Shown in pieces: positions 23,239 to 31,300 of a stretch of 44,130 bases of DNA. The position numbers and the translations under genes are program-made. The stretch lies in the NCBI GenBank assembly GCA_035525055.1, contig DATLEZ010000170.1, positions 1-44,130 on the forward strand, given 5' to 3'. The stretch is from DATEEG01 sp035525055 (lineage in GTDB: Bacteria; Actinomycetota; Acidimicrobiia; Spongiisociales; ZC4RG35). Numbering within the stretch: position 1 is the first letter of the stretch; the number at the start of each line of letters is the position of its first letter. The notes below the pieces were generated by a model. It was given only the letters and a program-made list of their open reading frames with translations, ran no database searches and had not been told where the DNA came from.

Positions 23239-26200
23239 CGATCCTCCAGCTCGCTGTACTCGGCGGTGCGGTGGACTTCCACCATCTGCTCGTAAAAGTG
23301 CCAACGGTTGTCTATGTCCTTCTGCGCCAACGCGAACAATTCCTCGGCTCTCTCGGGGTTGGCCCTGGCCAGCATGTCGAAGCGAGCTTCCGTTCGGGCA
23401 AATTCCTTGAAGGGAATGCTCGGCGCCCTGCTGTCGAGGCGCAGGCCCGGCATTCCTTTCGCTTCCCGAGCAGGGTCGTAGCGATAGAGCGGCCAGTGGC
23501 CCGACTCGGTCGCCTGCTTCTGATGGTCCATCTGCATCGTCATGTCGATGCCGTGGGCGATGCAGGGGCTGTAGGCGATGATAAGCGAGACCCCGGGATG
23601 AGCTTCGGCTTCGGCGAAGGTGCGGACGGTCTGGGTCATGTTGGCGCCCATCGCAATCTGACCGACGTAGACGTTTCCGTAGGCCATTGCGATTTGTCCG
23701 AGGTCTTTCTTGCCGGTGGCCTTGCCGCCCGAGGCAAACTTGGCGACCGCCGCCCGCGGAGTGGCCTTAGAGGCCTGTCCCCCGGTGTTCGAGTAGACCT
23801 CGGTATCGAGAACGAGGACGTTGACGTCACGACCCGAGGCGAGGACGTGATCCAGGCCCCCGAAACCGATGTCGTAGGACCAGCCATCTCCACCCACGAT
23901 CCAGATCGAGGTGCGAACCAGGGCATCGGCCACTGACTCGAGTCGCCTCGCCAGGCTGGAGTCGATTTTGGGCAGGATCTGGCGGACCTGTTCGACCCGG
24001 GCTCGTTGCGCCTGGATCCCGGCTTCATTCGATTGATCCGCCTCCAGCAGTTCGGCTCCGACCTCCCCGATGTCATCCAGTAGTGCAGTGACCAGAAGTT
24101 GGGCTTCGGCCTCGAGGCGCTCCATCCCGAGTCGCATCCCCAGCCCGAATTCGGCGTTGTCTTCAAAGAGCGAGTTGGCCCATGCCGGCCCTCTCCCGTC
24201 GGCATCGACTGACCAGGGGGTGGTCGGAAGGTTGCCGCCATAGATCGAGGAGCATCCGGTCGCATTGGCGATGATGGACCGATCGCCGAACATCTGCGAG
24301 AGCAGCTTCAGATAGGGGGTTTCCCCGCACCCGGCACAGGCTCCCGAGAACTCGAACAGTGGCCGGGCCAGTTGTGAGCCTTTCACCGATTCGAGTTTGA
24401 GCAGGGATCGAGGCGGATCGGGAATACCGAGGAAGAACTCGAAGTTGGCTCGCTCACCGTCCAGGTCGGCTGGTTTCGGGGCCATATCAATCGCTCGGTG
24501 CCGCGCTTCTTCTTTCGAGTGAGCAGGACAGATCTGCACGCAGACACCGCAACCAGTGCAATCGTCGGGTGCCACCTGAATGGTCAACAGCTTTCCTGCG
24601 AACTCGCGCCCATCGGCAGGCTTCGACAAAAAGCCCGGCGGGGCATTCTCCAGCGACGAGGGATCAAAGACCTTCATCCGAATGGCAGCATGAGGGCAGA
24701 CCAGGGCGCACCGCCCGCAGTCGATGCAGATCGACGGGTCCCAGAACGGGATCTCTTCAGCGATCGATCGCTTCTCCCACTTGGCGGTGTCGGTGGGGAA
24801 GGTCCCATCGACGGGCATTGCCGAGACCGGAAGCAGGTCTCCCCGACCCCCCATCATGATCCCGGTCACCCGTTGCACGAAGTCGGGCGCCGCCGCCAGG
24901 CGGTCCGAGAGGGAGGCACCCACCGAACCCCGGACACCATCTTCAGCGGGAACCTCCACCTGCCGGAGACCATCGAGGGCGCGGTCGACGGCGGCGAAGT
25001 TTCTTCGCACGACGACCTCCCCTCGCTTGCCGTAACTTTTGGAGATCTCTTCCTTGATCGCCTCGATGGCGTCATCGAGAGGTATGACCTTGGCGAGAGC
25101 GAAGAAGCAAACTTGGAGGACTGTGTTGATGCGTCCACCGAGCCCTACGTCCTTGGCTACCCCGGCAGCGTCAACCACCCACAGTTCAATCCCCTTCTCG
25201 ATGATTCCGGTCCGAAGGCGCGTAGGCAGGTGGTTCCAAACCTCGTCGGCCGCGTATGGGGAGTTGATGAGGAGTTTTGACCCCGGGGCGGCGGGCTCGA
25301 GTACATCGACATCGTCAAGCAACTGGAACTGATGGCAAGCGACGAAGTTGGCCTGACCGGGACCGATCAGGTAGGTCGAGACGATCGGGCGCGGACCGAA
25401 CCGGAGGTGGGAGATGGTCCGGGACCCGGACTTCTTCGAGTCATACACGAAGTATCCCTGCGCATACAAGGGTGTGTTTTCTCCGATGATCTTGACCGAC
25501 GCCTTATTGGCTCCGACTGTCCCATCGCTGCCCAGTCCGAAGAGCACAGCCCGGGCCACGTCTCCCGGTTCTTCCCATGAGTCCGGATCGAACGAAAGGC
25601 TGGTGCGAGTCACGTCGTCGAAGATGCCGACGGTGAATTGCCGGCTCTGGTCGCCTCTGCCAAGAGCCTCGAACACTGCGTCGACCATCGGTGGCGTGAA
25701 CTCCTTTGACGAGAGCCCGTAGCGCCCGCCGAGGATTGTGGCCGGCATCGGGCCTGTGGCAGCAAGGGCCGCAACCACGTCCACATAGAGAGGTTCTCCA
25801 ACCGCACCAGGCTCCTTGGTCCGGTCGAGTACGGCGATAGCCATGGTCGAAGGGGGAAGCACGGCCCGGAAGGCGTCCACATCGAAGGGGCGGTACAGGC
25901 GGACGACGATCATCCCCACCTTCTGCCCGGCCCCGATCAGCTTCTCGACGGCCTCGGCGGCTGCACCGGCACCCGATCCCATGATCACGATGACCCGGTC
26001 GGGCTCCGCATGACCCACGTAGTCGAAGTTGTGGTACTGCCTACCGGTCAGAATGGCCAGGCGGTCCATTTCCTTCTGGACGATTTCCGCCACGGCGTCG
26101 TAATACGGATTAACCGCCTCCCGCGCTTGAAAGAAGACATCCGGATTCTGGGCTGAGCCGCGCAGTACGGGACGATTGGGGTTGAGGGCCCTGCTGCGAT

Positions 26201-26807
26201 GCTCGCCGACCAAACCCGGGTCAATGAAGTCGCGCATCTGAGAGATTTCGAGCGCCCGAATCTTGGCGACTTCGTGGGAGGTTCGGAACCCGTCGAAAAA
26301 GTGCAGGAACGGGACTCTCGACCGCAAGGTGGCGCTGTGGGCGACCAGCGCGAGATCCTGGGCTTCTTGCACGGACGTCGAAGACAGCATCGCAAAGCCC
26401 GTCTGCCTTGCCGCCATGACATCGGAGTGATCGCCGAATATGGACAGCGCATGCGTGGCCACCGTGCGAGCCGCTACGTGAATGACCGTCGGGGTCAGTT
26501 CTCCGGCGATCTTGTACATGTTCGGGAGCATGAGGAGCAAGCCCTGGGAAGCGGTGAAAGTGGTGGCGAGAGCTCCGGCCAGCAAAGCTCCGTGAACCGC
26601 CCCGGCCGCTCCCGCTTCGCTTTGCATCTCGACAACGTCGGGGACGATCCCCCAGGCGTTCGGCTGGCCGTGCTGCGACCACGCATCAGCCAGCTCTCCC
26701 ATCGGCGACGCAGGCGTGATCGGATAGATTGCGATTACTTCGCTGAGAGCGTGAGCCACCCTGGCGGCGGCTTCGTTCCCTTCGAGCATGAGATCAAATT
26801 CCGGCAT
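23235..26807 (-). CDS. nifJ: Pyruvate:ferredoxin (flavodoxin) oxidoreductase, single-chain
   Basis: A 1190-residue homodimer-type PFOR with domains in the usual order. The start (LEGNEAAARVAHALSEVIAIYPITPASPMGELAD) is the pyruvate-binding pyrimidine domain. Two ferredoxin-type [4Fe-4S] motifs follow (CIDCGRCALVCPH near 695; CTGCGVCVQICP near 750). The C-terminal thiamine-diphosphate domain has GACAGCGETPY (about 824), GDGWSYDIGFGGLDHV (about 976) and SNTGGQASKATP; YSPCIAHGIDM (about 1080) supplies the last proximal-cluster cysteine. It makes acetyl-CoA, CO2 and reduced ferredoxin from pyruvate, or runs in reverse. The ATG at 26807 is used; an adjacent TTG is possible. It heads an operon with the dihydroorotate-dehydrogenase-like and FNT genes. 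A DosR-like box lies about 100 bp upstream, which would fit induction at low oxygen. Confidence 0.96.
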   Translation of the reverse strand: MPEFDLMLEGNEAAARVAHALSEVIAIYPITPASPMGELADAWSQHGQPNAWGIVPDVVEMQSEAGAAGAVHGALLAGALATTFTASQGLLLMLPNMYKIAGELTPTVIHVAARTVATHALSIFGDHSDVMAARQTGFAMLSSTSVQEAQDLALVAHSATLRSRVPFLHFFDGFRTSHEVAKIRALEISQMRDFIDPGLVGEHRSRALNPNRPVLRGSAQNPDVFFQAREAVNPYYDAVAEIVQKEMDRLAILTGRQYHNFDYVGHAEPDRVIVIMGSGAGAAAEAVEKLIGAGQKVGMIVVRLYRPFDVDAFRAVLPPSTMAIAVLDRTKEPGAVGEPLYVDVVAALAATGPMPATILGGRYGLSSKEFTPPMVDAVFEALGRGDQSRQFTVGIFDDVTRTSLSFDPDSWEEPGDVARAVLFGLGSDGTVGANKASVKIIGENTPLYAQGYFVYDSKKSGSRTISHLRFGPRPIVSTYLIGPGQANFVACHQFQLLDDVDVLEPAAPGSKLLINSPYAADEVWNHLPTRLRTGIIEKGIELWVVDAAGVAKDVGLGGRINTVLQVCFFALAKVIPLDDAIEAIKEEISKSYGKRGEVVVRRNFAAVDRALDGLRQVEVPAEDGVRGSVGASLSDRLAAAPDFVQRVTGIMMGGRGDLLPVSAMPVDGTFPTDTAKWEKRSIAEEIPFWDPSICIDCGRCALVCPHAAIRMKVFDPSSLENAPPGFLSKPADGREFAGKLLTIQVAPDDCTGCGVCVQICPAHSKEEARHRAIDMAPKPADLDGERANFEFFLGIPDPPRSLLKLESVKGSQLARPLFEFSGACAGCGETPYLKLLSQMFGDRSIIANATGCSSIYGGNLPTTPWSVDADGRGPAWANSLFEDNAEFGLGMRLGMERLEAEAQLLVTALLDDIGEVGAELLEADQSNEAGIQAQRARVEQVRQILPKIDSSLARRLESVADALVRTSIWIVGGDGWSYDIGFGGLDHVLASGRDVNVLVLDTEVYSNTGGQASKATPRAAVAKFASGGKATGKKDLGQIAMAYGNVYVGQIAMGANMTQTVRTFAEAEAHPGVSLIIAYSPCIAHGIDMTMQMDHQKQATESGHWPLYRYDPAREAKGMPGLRLDSRAPSIPFKEFARTEARFDMLARANPERAEELFALAQKDIDNRWHFYEQMVEVHRTAEYSELEDR

Positions 26808-26907
26808 CAACGAGCACCGAACACTGCGCTCAGGGCGAACGAGTTCATCGCTTTACATCCTACGGTTGGCCTCCCCTCAGTCTGAGAGGGCGCGAGTCTG
26901 CAAGCTA

Positions 26908-26921
26908 GGGCCAAACGACAC
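26908..26921. promoter_or_regulatory. DosR-like box before nifJ
   Basis: On the minus strand GTGTC-GTTT-GGCCC followed by TAG, one mismatch in the left half. It begins 101 bp before the nifJ ATG. A weaker partner (GGCCT-TTTG-GCAGG, 26929-26942) is centred 21 bp further upstream. Confidence 0.4.
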
Positions 26922-26956
26922 CCGCCGCCCTGCCAAAAGGCCGGGGATTCACCCAT

Positions 26957-26969
26957 GGGACTGGGTCCC
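26957..26969. promoter_or_regulatory. DosR-like box before the PNPOx-fold gene
   Basis: GGGAC-TGG-GTCCC, perfect inverted halves with a 3-nt rather than a 4-nt spacer. It ends 67 bp before the ATG at 27037. Confidence 0.5.
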
Positions 26970-27036
26970 CTTGTCTGCCGGGGCTGATTCGACCACTATC
27001 GGGGTGAGGGAACCTCCCGAGGAAAGCAGGTAGTTG

Positions 27037-27477
27037 ATGAGCGACACTTCTCCCCCCGGAGACCACGCTTCTCCCAGAGACCATAGGGGACTCATCGTGA
27101 TGACCCTCGAAGAGTGCGAACAGATGCTGGAGATCCGGTCGATCGGGAGGATCGCGCTGATTGCGGCCGGCGAACCGCTCATCCTTCCCGTTCTCTTTCA
27201 GTTCGTTCAGGGCACGATCGTCTTCAGAACGGCTCCCGGAGAAAAGCTCGATGCGGTCTGGCAAAACGCCCCGGCCGCCTTCGAGGTCGACAGCTGGGAC
27301 ACTCCGACCCGTACCGGCTGGAGCGTGCTGGTGCGGGGACGGACCGAAGCCGTCCACGACGAAGACCAGATCGCAGAGCTCGAGAGCCTCGGCCTCGAGG
27401 AGTGGGTGCCGTCGGTGCAGCCGACCACGTGGGTCCGAATTCACCCTGTCGAGATCACCGGCCGCCGAATCGGATAG
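27037..27477 (+). CDS. PNPOx-fold flavin/F420-binding protein
   Basis: A 146-residue split-barrel protein of the pyridoxamine-5'-phosphate-oxidase-like family. Conserved stretches are MTLEECEQMLEIRSIGRIALI, EPLILPVLFQFVQGTIVFRTAPGEKLDAV and AAFEVDSWDTPTRTGWSVLVRG, ending WVRIHPVEITGRRI. In this group the barrel binds FMN, FAD, haem or F420, and members of the mycobacterial DosR regulon (Rv3129-like, as I recall) have the same architecture. The ATG at 27037 follows a TTG directly; AGCAGG lies upstream. It is divergent from nifJ and sits immediately before the CBS-domain gene. The reaction is not predictable from sequence. Confidence 0.87.
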   Translation: MSDTSPPGDHASPRDHRGLIVMTLEECEQMLEIRSIGRIALIAAGEPLILPVLFQFVQGTIVFRTAPGEKLDAVWQNAPAAFEVDSWDTPTRTGWSVLVRGRTEAVHDEDQIAELESLGLEEWVPSVQPTTWVRIHPVEITGRRIG

Positions 27478-27535
27478 GAGCTTCAAGACCCTGGCGCGCA
27501 GGACCTTCGGCCCTGGGCACCGGGACTCCGCAGCC
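27478..27535. promoter_or_regulatory. Array of three DosR-like boxes before a CBS-domain gene
   Basis: GAGCT-TCAA-GACCC (27478-27491), AGGAC-CTTC-GGCCC (27500-27513) and GGGAC-TCCG-CAGCC (27522-27535). Centres are at 27484.5, 27506.5 and 27528.5, exactly 22 bp apart. The middle one is the best match. The array starts directly after the PNPOx stop and ends 39 bp before the CBS start. Confidence 0.6.
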
Positions 27536-27574
27536 CCACTGTGGAGATACGAAGGTAGAGAAAGAGGAAACCCC

Positions 27575-27955
27575 GTGGAAATCAGAGCCCTGATCGGCAA
27601 CGGTGCCGTCACGACAACGGCCGATGTCACCCTGCACATGGCGGCCACCCGAATGGTTGAAGAGCGGGTCGGATCCCTGGGAGTCCTCGATGGGGACCTG
27701 CTGGCCGGGATCATCACCGAGCGAGACGTCCTCAGGGCGGCGGCGGGTGGAGTCGATCTGGCCACTGCCACCGTTTTCGACTGGATGACGCCCCGGCCCG
27801 ATATCACCGAGCCTGACATGGACGTCAACGACGCAGCACAATGGATGCTCGCTACCGGCTATCGGCACCTTCCGGTCGTCGAAGGCAACCGTCTGCTCGG
27901 AATCGCAAGCATCAAGGACATCTTGTGGGCAATAACAGAACCCGGCCACCGCTAG
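27575..27955 (+). CDS. Paired-CBS-domain protein (Hrp1-like)
   Basis: A 126-residue protein consisting of two CBS motifs: one around VTLHMAATRMVEERVGSLGVL with AGIITERDVLRAA, the second around DMDVNDAAQWMLATGYRHLPVV with LLGIASIKDILWAI. Stand-alone CBS pairs usually bind adenine nucleotides or S-adenosylmethionine as sensors; Rv2626c/Hrp1 of the mycobacterial DosR regulon has the same size. The start is GTG at 27575 with AGAGGA upstream. Three DosR-like boxes precede it. It is clearly related to the CBS protein at 37446-37859, with which it shares AAQWML/AEWML-AxGYRHLPVVE and the closing KDxLWA motif. Confidence 0.9.
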   Translation: MEIRALIGNGAVTTTADVTLHMAATRMVEERVGSLGVLDGDLLAGIITERDVLRAAAGGVDLATATVFDWMTPRPDITEPDMDVNDAAQWMLATGYRHLPVVEGNRLLGIASIKDILWAITEPGHR

Positions 27956-28155
27956 AACCCGCACCGGCAGAACCGGGTTGGGGGAAGTCCCAGGGACTGC
28001 TTCCGAGGGGACCTCGCCTCTCCGACTCTCATCAGCGCAAGTCCAAGCCTGCCAAGCAGGTCAACGGTCCCGCCAAGCGTCGCATCCCGCCGCATCTGGA
28101 GGCCGACATTTCACAGTCCGATCGCGATGCTTTGACTGGACTGCCCTTCAGCTGA
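27925..28155 (+). CDS. Possible small basic protein, 76 aa
   Basis: A GTG at 27925 with AAGGA six bases upstream opens a 76-codon frame that overlaps the last 31 bp of the CBS gene and ends at a TGA overlapping the convergent universal stress protein gene by 8 bp. The product is hydrophilic: Pro-rich first (PPLEPAPAEPGWG), then basic (HQRKSKPAKQVNGPAKRRIPPH), then acidic (LEADISQSDRDALTG). No family is recognised. Third positions are rich in G and C across the second half, which supports coding, but the evidence is modest. If not coding, 27956-28147 is a 190-bp gap between convergent genes with no terminator-like hairpin that I can see. Confidence 0.4.
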   Translation: MGNNRTRPPLEPAPAEPGWGKSQGLLPRGPRLSDSHQRKSKPAKQVNGPAKRRIPPHLEADISQSDRDALTGLPFS

Positions 28156-28636
28156 TCCCGGTCTCAGCCAGAGTCAGGTCGGCATCGGTGGAGCGGACGA
28201 CCAGAACAGGGCGATGTCCGCTCCTGATCAGGTCTTCGGCGACGCTCCCCAGCACTGCTCTTCGTACCCCGGATCGGCCATGGGACGCGATGACAATGAG
28301 CGAGGCGTCGAGCTCATCGGCGAGATCCAGGATCGCACTGGATGTCGATCCCTCCGGAAAGGCGACAACGTAGCCCCTGCAGGCGATGCCGCCTTCAGCG
28401 AGGTCGCGGACCAACCCTGCCTGGTAGGCGCGGACCGCTTCGACCAGGCTGACGTCTTCCGCTTCGCAGAACTTGGCAAACCGATCTGATACGGCACCAT
28501 CGATGACGCTCATCACGAGGACGCGGGCCGAAAGACTCCAGGCCAGTTCCCGCACGAAAGGGATCGTCGAGGCTGCGATCGGCGTTCCATCGAGGGCCAC
28601 TGCGATCGAGTTGATCCTCGTACCGTGCTGCTCCAT
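28148..28636 (-). CDS. Universal stress protein, single domain
   Basis: A 162-residue UspA-fold protein: SIAVALDGTPIAASTIPFVRELA at the start, LDLADELDASLIVIASHGRSG, and the nucleotide-type stretch SHGRSGVRRAVLGSVAEDLIR followed by RPVLVVRS. AAAGGAG precedes the ATG at 28636 by seven bases. It is divergent in sequence from the one at 17639 and is preceded by two DosR-like boxes. It points toward the CBS gene, with the stops close together. Confidence 0.92.
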   Translation of the reverse strand: MEQHGTRINSIAVALDGTPIAASTIPFVRELAWSLSARVLVMSVIDGAVSDRFAKFCEAEDVSLVEAVRAYQAGLVRDLAEGGIACRGYVVAFPEGSTSSAILDLADELDASLIVIASHGRSGVRRAVLGSVAEDLIRSGHRPVLVVRSTDADLTLAETGIS

Positions 28637-28661
28637 TGAAGCTCCTTTCTCATGTCGACCT

Positions 28662-28700
28662 GGGTACTCAGCCCCAAGGCTCATCAGGGCCGCAGGGCTG
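28662..28700. promoter_or_regulatory. DosR-like boxes before a universal stress protein gene
   Basis: GGGTA-CTCA-GCCCC (28662-28675, followed by AAGG) and GGGCC-GCAG-GGCTG (28687-28700), centres 25 bp apart. The nearer begins 26 bp before the minus-strand ATG at 28636. Confidence 0.4.
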
Positions 28701-28715
28701 CGGCCGGGTACCAGT

Positions 28716-28753
28716 GAGCCGCTGCCCCCGATGGGGATCGGGTGCAGCGGCTC
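28716..28753 (-). terminator. Rho-independent-like terminator of the LiaF-like gene
   Basis: GAGCCGCTGC pairs with GCAGCGGCTC (10 bp perfect), and inside it CCCGAT pairs with ATCGGG. The structure begins nine bases after the stop of the minus-strand LiaF-like gene. Confidence 0.7.
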
Positions 28754-28761
28754 AGGGACCC

Positions 28762-29418
28762 TTAGTGCTTGACCTCGAGCCCACCGAAGATGACGGTGGC
28801 GTTGATATCAAGAACCGGGGCGCCTATCGGAATGCGTTCTTTGGCGGTCACATTCTCGAACCCGCCAAAGATCGGCATGCCATGGGTGATCACTTGCCAG
28901 CCTTCGGGAACTTTGATCTCGGCTCCGCCGAAAGCAACGAAGACATCCAGCGCCGCCCCCGGGGCCGGCTGGGCATCGCGCAGATCGATTTCGGCTCCCC
29001 CAAAGAGAGCACCGACGCTCCCGCCCGCAAAATTGTCGGAATGCGACGCAACCTCGGTGCCCGAGAACACATTGAATGTGTTCACCCTGTCAGCGGTCGC
29101 TATGACGCGCTGATTCAAGCCTCGGCCAAAGATCACCAACAGTCCGACAAGAATCAGGAGCACCGGGCCGGCTACCGCCAGTGAATCGACAACGTCGGTG
29201 GACCTCAGAAGCAAGACCACGCCCGCGGCCGTCACCACCAGGGGCATCATCCAGTGCTGCGGATTCGCCCACAATGCCATCAACCCGGCAACCACAATGA
29301 CGGCCGGCCACCACGTTTCGACAACGTCACCGGCGTTGAGGACGTCGGCGTAGTCAAGCATTAGCAATGCTCCGAAGACCGTCACGACAGAACCGAACAA
29401 GACTCTTGCCCTATTCAT
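28762..29418 (-). CDS. LiaF-like membrane protein (cell-envelope stress family)
   Basis: A 218-residue protein. Residues 1-105 carry about four hydrophobic segments (VLFGSVVTVFGALLMLD, WWPAVIVVAGLMALWA, MMPLVVTAAGVVLLL, VAGPVLLILVGLLVIF). Residues 110-218 form a soluble beta-helix-like domain with repeated FGGAEIDLRDA, FGGAEIKVPEGW, FGGFENVT and FGGLEVKH motifs, the hallmark of the LiaF/YvqF C-terminal domain. In firmicutes such proteins restrain a cell-wall-stress two-component system. AAAGG lies before the ATG. DosR-like sequences lie 47-100 bp upstream and a strong terminator follows. A second protein of this general type is encoded at 38978-39631. Confidence 0.87.
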   Translation of the reverse strand: MNRARVLFGSVVTVFGALLMLDYADVLNAGDVVETWWPAVIVVAGLMALWANPQHWMMPLVVTAAGVVLLLRSTDVVDSLAVAGPVLLILVGLLVIFGRGLNQRVIATADRVNTFNVFSGTEVASHSDNFAGGSVGALFGGAEIDLRDAQPAPGAALDVFVAFGGAEIKVPEGWQVITHGMPIFGGFENVTAKERIPIGAPVLDINATVIFGGLEVKH

Positions 29419-29464
29419 AATTTTCCTTTCAGACAGATCGTGCAGTACGCCGATGCCGCCGAAA

Positions 29465-29501
29465 GGGGCTTAAGTCAGTTTCAAATTGGGTCTAGGAATC
29501 G
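29465..29501. promoter_or_regulatory. DosR-like boxes before the LiaF-like gene
   Basis: GGGGC-TTAA-GTCAG (29465-29478), close to the mycobacterial GGGACTWWAGTCCC core, and GGGTC-TAGG-AATCG (29488-29501, half-site only), centres 23 bp apart. The first begins 47 bp before the minus-strand ATG at 29418. Confidence 0.4.
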
Positions 29502-29795
29502 GGAAGAGGGTCAGGTCGAGCTTGATCAATGGATGATCAGATGCAGCCAAGATCAGCGAAGATGGGATCCGCCCGGCATCGGTCCCCTCGTAATTTGGCG
29601 TGAGGCTCCCGCTGAATACGTAATTCGGTCTGGGAGTCCCGGAAACCGGCAGTGTCGGGCCAGGTTTCGTCTGATCCGGGAGCGGGGCGCCAAATTTGTC
29701 GACCAGGCCAGCTGAATCCGGTTCCCTTCGCTGATGGATTGGAGAAACCTCAAGCCTTGGAAGGTCGACCCCGTGCCTTCGCTCAAACTGACCCA
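29502..29795. other. Gap with no recognisable gene
   Basis: Between the LiaF-like promoter region and the stop of the next universal stress protein gene. A 108-codon minus-strand frame covers it, but its product has no recognisable fold, contains a near repeat (PNYVFSG / PNYEG) that comes from a repeated GTAATT motif, and is relatively AT-rich. The 10-mer CCAAATTACG occurs here on the minus strand and also at 2284-2293. Confidence 0.4.
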
Positions 29796-30644
29796 CTACC
29801 GGAAATCGTCAGCGGTCGGTTCCACCGGTCGAATCAAGACGACCGGGCCCCGGGCCCCTCGAACAACCTCTGAGGCAACGCTTCCCATGACCACGCGCTT
29901 GAAACCCAACCGTCCGTGCGTCGCCATCACGAGCATCGTGGCGGGATCCGTCCCAAACGACTCAAGGATGGCCTTGGCGGGCGACCCCGAGTGCAAGACC
30001 TCCGACTCGATGGCCTGCCCTCCAAGACCTTCCAACTCCTTGGAAAGATTGTGAACATAGGTGTCTTCGAACACCGTGACATATGAGGGCAGGTCCGGTG
30101 GCACAACCTGAACGATCGCCATCGGAACCTTCAGGGCAACACACCAGAGGGCGGCCTCCTCGAGACTCAGCTCGGAGAACTCGGAACCGTCGACGCAAGC
30201 CACCACCCAATCGATCTCCCTCGGCGCGACCGCATGGGGGCCGTAGACCACGGTCGCCTCTCCGGGCCTGCTCACGAGTTCGGCCGTAGTCGAGCCGAGG
30301 AGGGCGGCGCTTATGCCGCTTCGACCATGGGTGCCGACGACCACCAGGCTGTCGCCAACCTCATCTGCGAACTCATCGACCAGCCGGGCCGGCGACATCG
30401 GGGTTCCCGCGATGAGGTTCCTGATCTCGACCTCGTAGGGAATGCCCTCGAGAAGTTTCGCGACCTGGCGCCTCACCGCGGGCTCACCCTCCATATCCCC
30501 GGCGGCATGGAAAACGTACAACTCGGCCTTGGTTCGCCCGGCCAATTGCGCGGCCCCGACCAGAGCCATCCCACCGAGTTCCGACCCGTCGGTGGCGGCT
30601 ATCAATCGCGCATAGGGCGGCCTGACCTTGAAGTGACCGTTCAC
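29796..30644 (-). CDS. Tandem universal stress protein (two Usp domains)
   Basis: A 282-residue two-domain UspA-fold protein. Domain 1: YARLIAATDGSELGGMALVGAAQLA to VVVGTHGRSGISAALLGSTTAELV. Domain 2: WVVACVDGSEFSELSLEEAALW to MATHGRLGFKRVVMGSVASEVV then GPVVLIRP. Both nucleotide motifs are intact. It is a clear paralogue of the protein at 20408-21232, down to shared PSYVxxFExxYVxN text in domain 2. The GTG at 30644 fits AGGAG five bases upstream better than the adjacent TTG. Only a weak box-like sequence (GGGTC-ACAA-CAAGC, 30694-30707) is seen 50 bp upstream. Confidence 0.92.
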   Translation of the reverse strand: MNGHFKVRPPYARLIAATDGSELGGMALVGAAQLAGRTKAELYVFHAAGDMEGEPAVRRQVAKLLEGIPYEVEIRNLIAGTPMSPARLVDEFADEVGDSLVVVGTHGRSGISAALLGSTTAELVSRPGEATVVYGPHAVAPREIDWVVACVDGSEFSELSLEEAALWCVALKVPMAIVQVVPPDLPSYVTVFEDTYVHNLSKELEGLGGQAIESEVLHSGSPAKAILESFGTDPATMLVMATHGRLGFKRVVMGSVASEVVRGARGPVVLIRPVEPTADDFR

Positions 30645-30740
30645 CAACTCTCCTCACCATTGACCGTCACTGGCATCAATCTTCATTGTTACCGGGTCAC
30701 AACAAGCCGTCCAAAGCAACGACAGTCAAAAACGCCGATC

Positions 30741-30760
30741 CGGGAGCCTTTCGGCTCCCG
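30741..30760 (-). terminator. Rho-independent terminator
   Basis: CGGGAGCC and GGCTCCCG form an 8-bp stem with a 4-nt loop. Reading the minus strand, GATCGGCG and then TTTTT follow. It ends the 114-residue membrane protein gene (stop at 30782). Confidence 0.75.
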
Positions 30761-30781
30761 AACCGGGCTCGAAGCACAGTT

Positions 30782-31126
30782 TCAGAGGATCCAGATGACT
30801 GCGAATATGACAGCTCCGGCCAGTGCCAAAGCCATCAGCCCAGTCCCGAAGACCACCTGGGTTGTCCAGCTTCGATCAACGAAGTAAACGCGCCGAGCGA
30901 AAACCCCGAATGCGGTGGCAAGCAGGATGCCGGCCCCGACGAACATTCCGAAATACCAAGACTCGGCAAGTCCACCGAGGAACCAGTTGGCCGGGGCGTA
31001 AAACATGTAAGCCCCGACCGCGGCCGCCAACGCTCCGACAATCCCCAGCACCCACTCAGTGACGTGACGGGTAGCTGCCGGAACTCGGGTGATCTCAGTC
31101 CGCGTGCGTTCTTGTAGCAGCGTCAC
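30782..31126 (-). CDS. Small integral membrane protein, 114 aa
   Basis: I place the start at the GTG at 31126 because AAAGGAGGT lies eight bases upstream, removing 32 residues of the longer frame. The protein has a basic N-terminus (TLLQERTRTEITRVP) and three hydrophobic segments: WVLGIVGALAAAVGAYMFY, WYFGMFVGAGILLATAFGVFA and VVFGTGLMALALAGAVIFAVIWIL. I do not recognise the family. Box-like palindromes upstream (31203-31216 at 77 bp, 31239-31251 further away) suggest it is part of the same regulon as the stress proteins. A good terminator follows. A role in membrane stress is a guess from context only. Confidence 0.75.
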   Translation of the reverse strand: MTLLQERTRTEITRVPAATRHVTEWVLGIVGALAAAVGAYMFYAPANWFLGGLAESWYFGMFVGAGILLATAFGVFARRVYFVDRSWTTQVVFGTGLMALALAGAVIFAVIWIL

Positions 31127-31202
31127 AGAGACCACCTCCTTTCTGGAGACCCTCTCGGGTTCATCCGGGGGCAATCCTGACAACTCCGCGAGCCCGAGCC
31201 TA

Positions 31203-31251
31203 GAGTCGAAAGACCCGATCACTCGCCCATCAGCGTTCGGGACCTTGTCCC
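31203..31251. promoter_or_regulatory. DosR-like boxes between divergent genes
   Basis: GAGTC-GAAA-GACCC (31203-31216; on the minus strand GGGTC-TTTC-GACTC) and GGGAC-CTT-GTCCC (31239-31251, perfect halves, 3-nt spacer, preceded by TTC). The first lies 77 bp before the minus-strand gene at 31126. The second ends 50 bp before a GTG at 31301 on the plus strand. Confidence 0.5.
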
Positions 31252-31300
31252 CTTTAGAGACCCTTCACCGTGGCCTACTTTCCGAAAAAGGAGAAGCCTG

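Noticed and set aside
29470..29796. Minus-strand 108-codon frame in a gap
   Set aside because: No recognisable fold, internal near-repeat from a repeated GTAATT motif, no good ribosome binding site; kept as an unexplained gap.
30694..30707. DosR-like box before the universal stress protein gene at 30644
   Set aside because: GGGTC-ACAA-CAAGC has only one good half and no partner at 22 bp; not counted among the sites.
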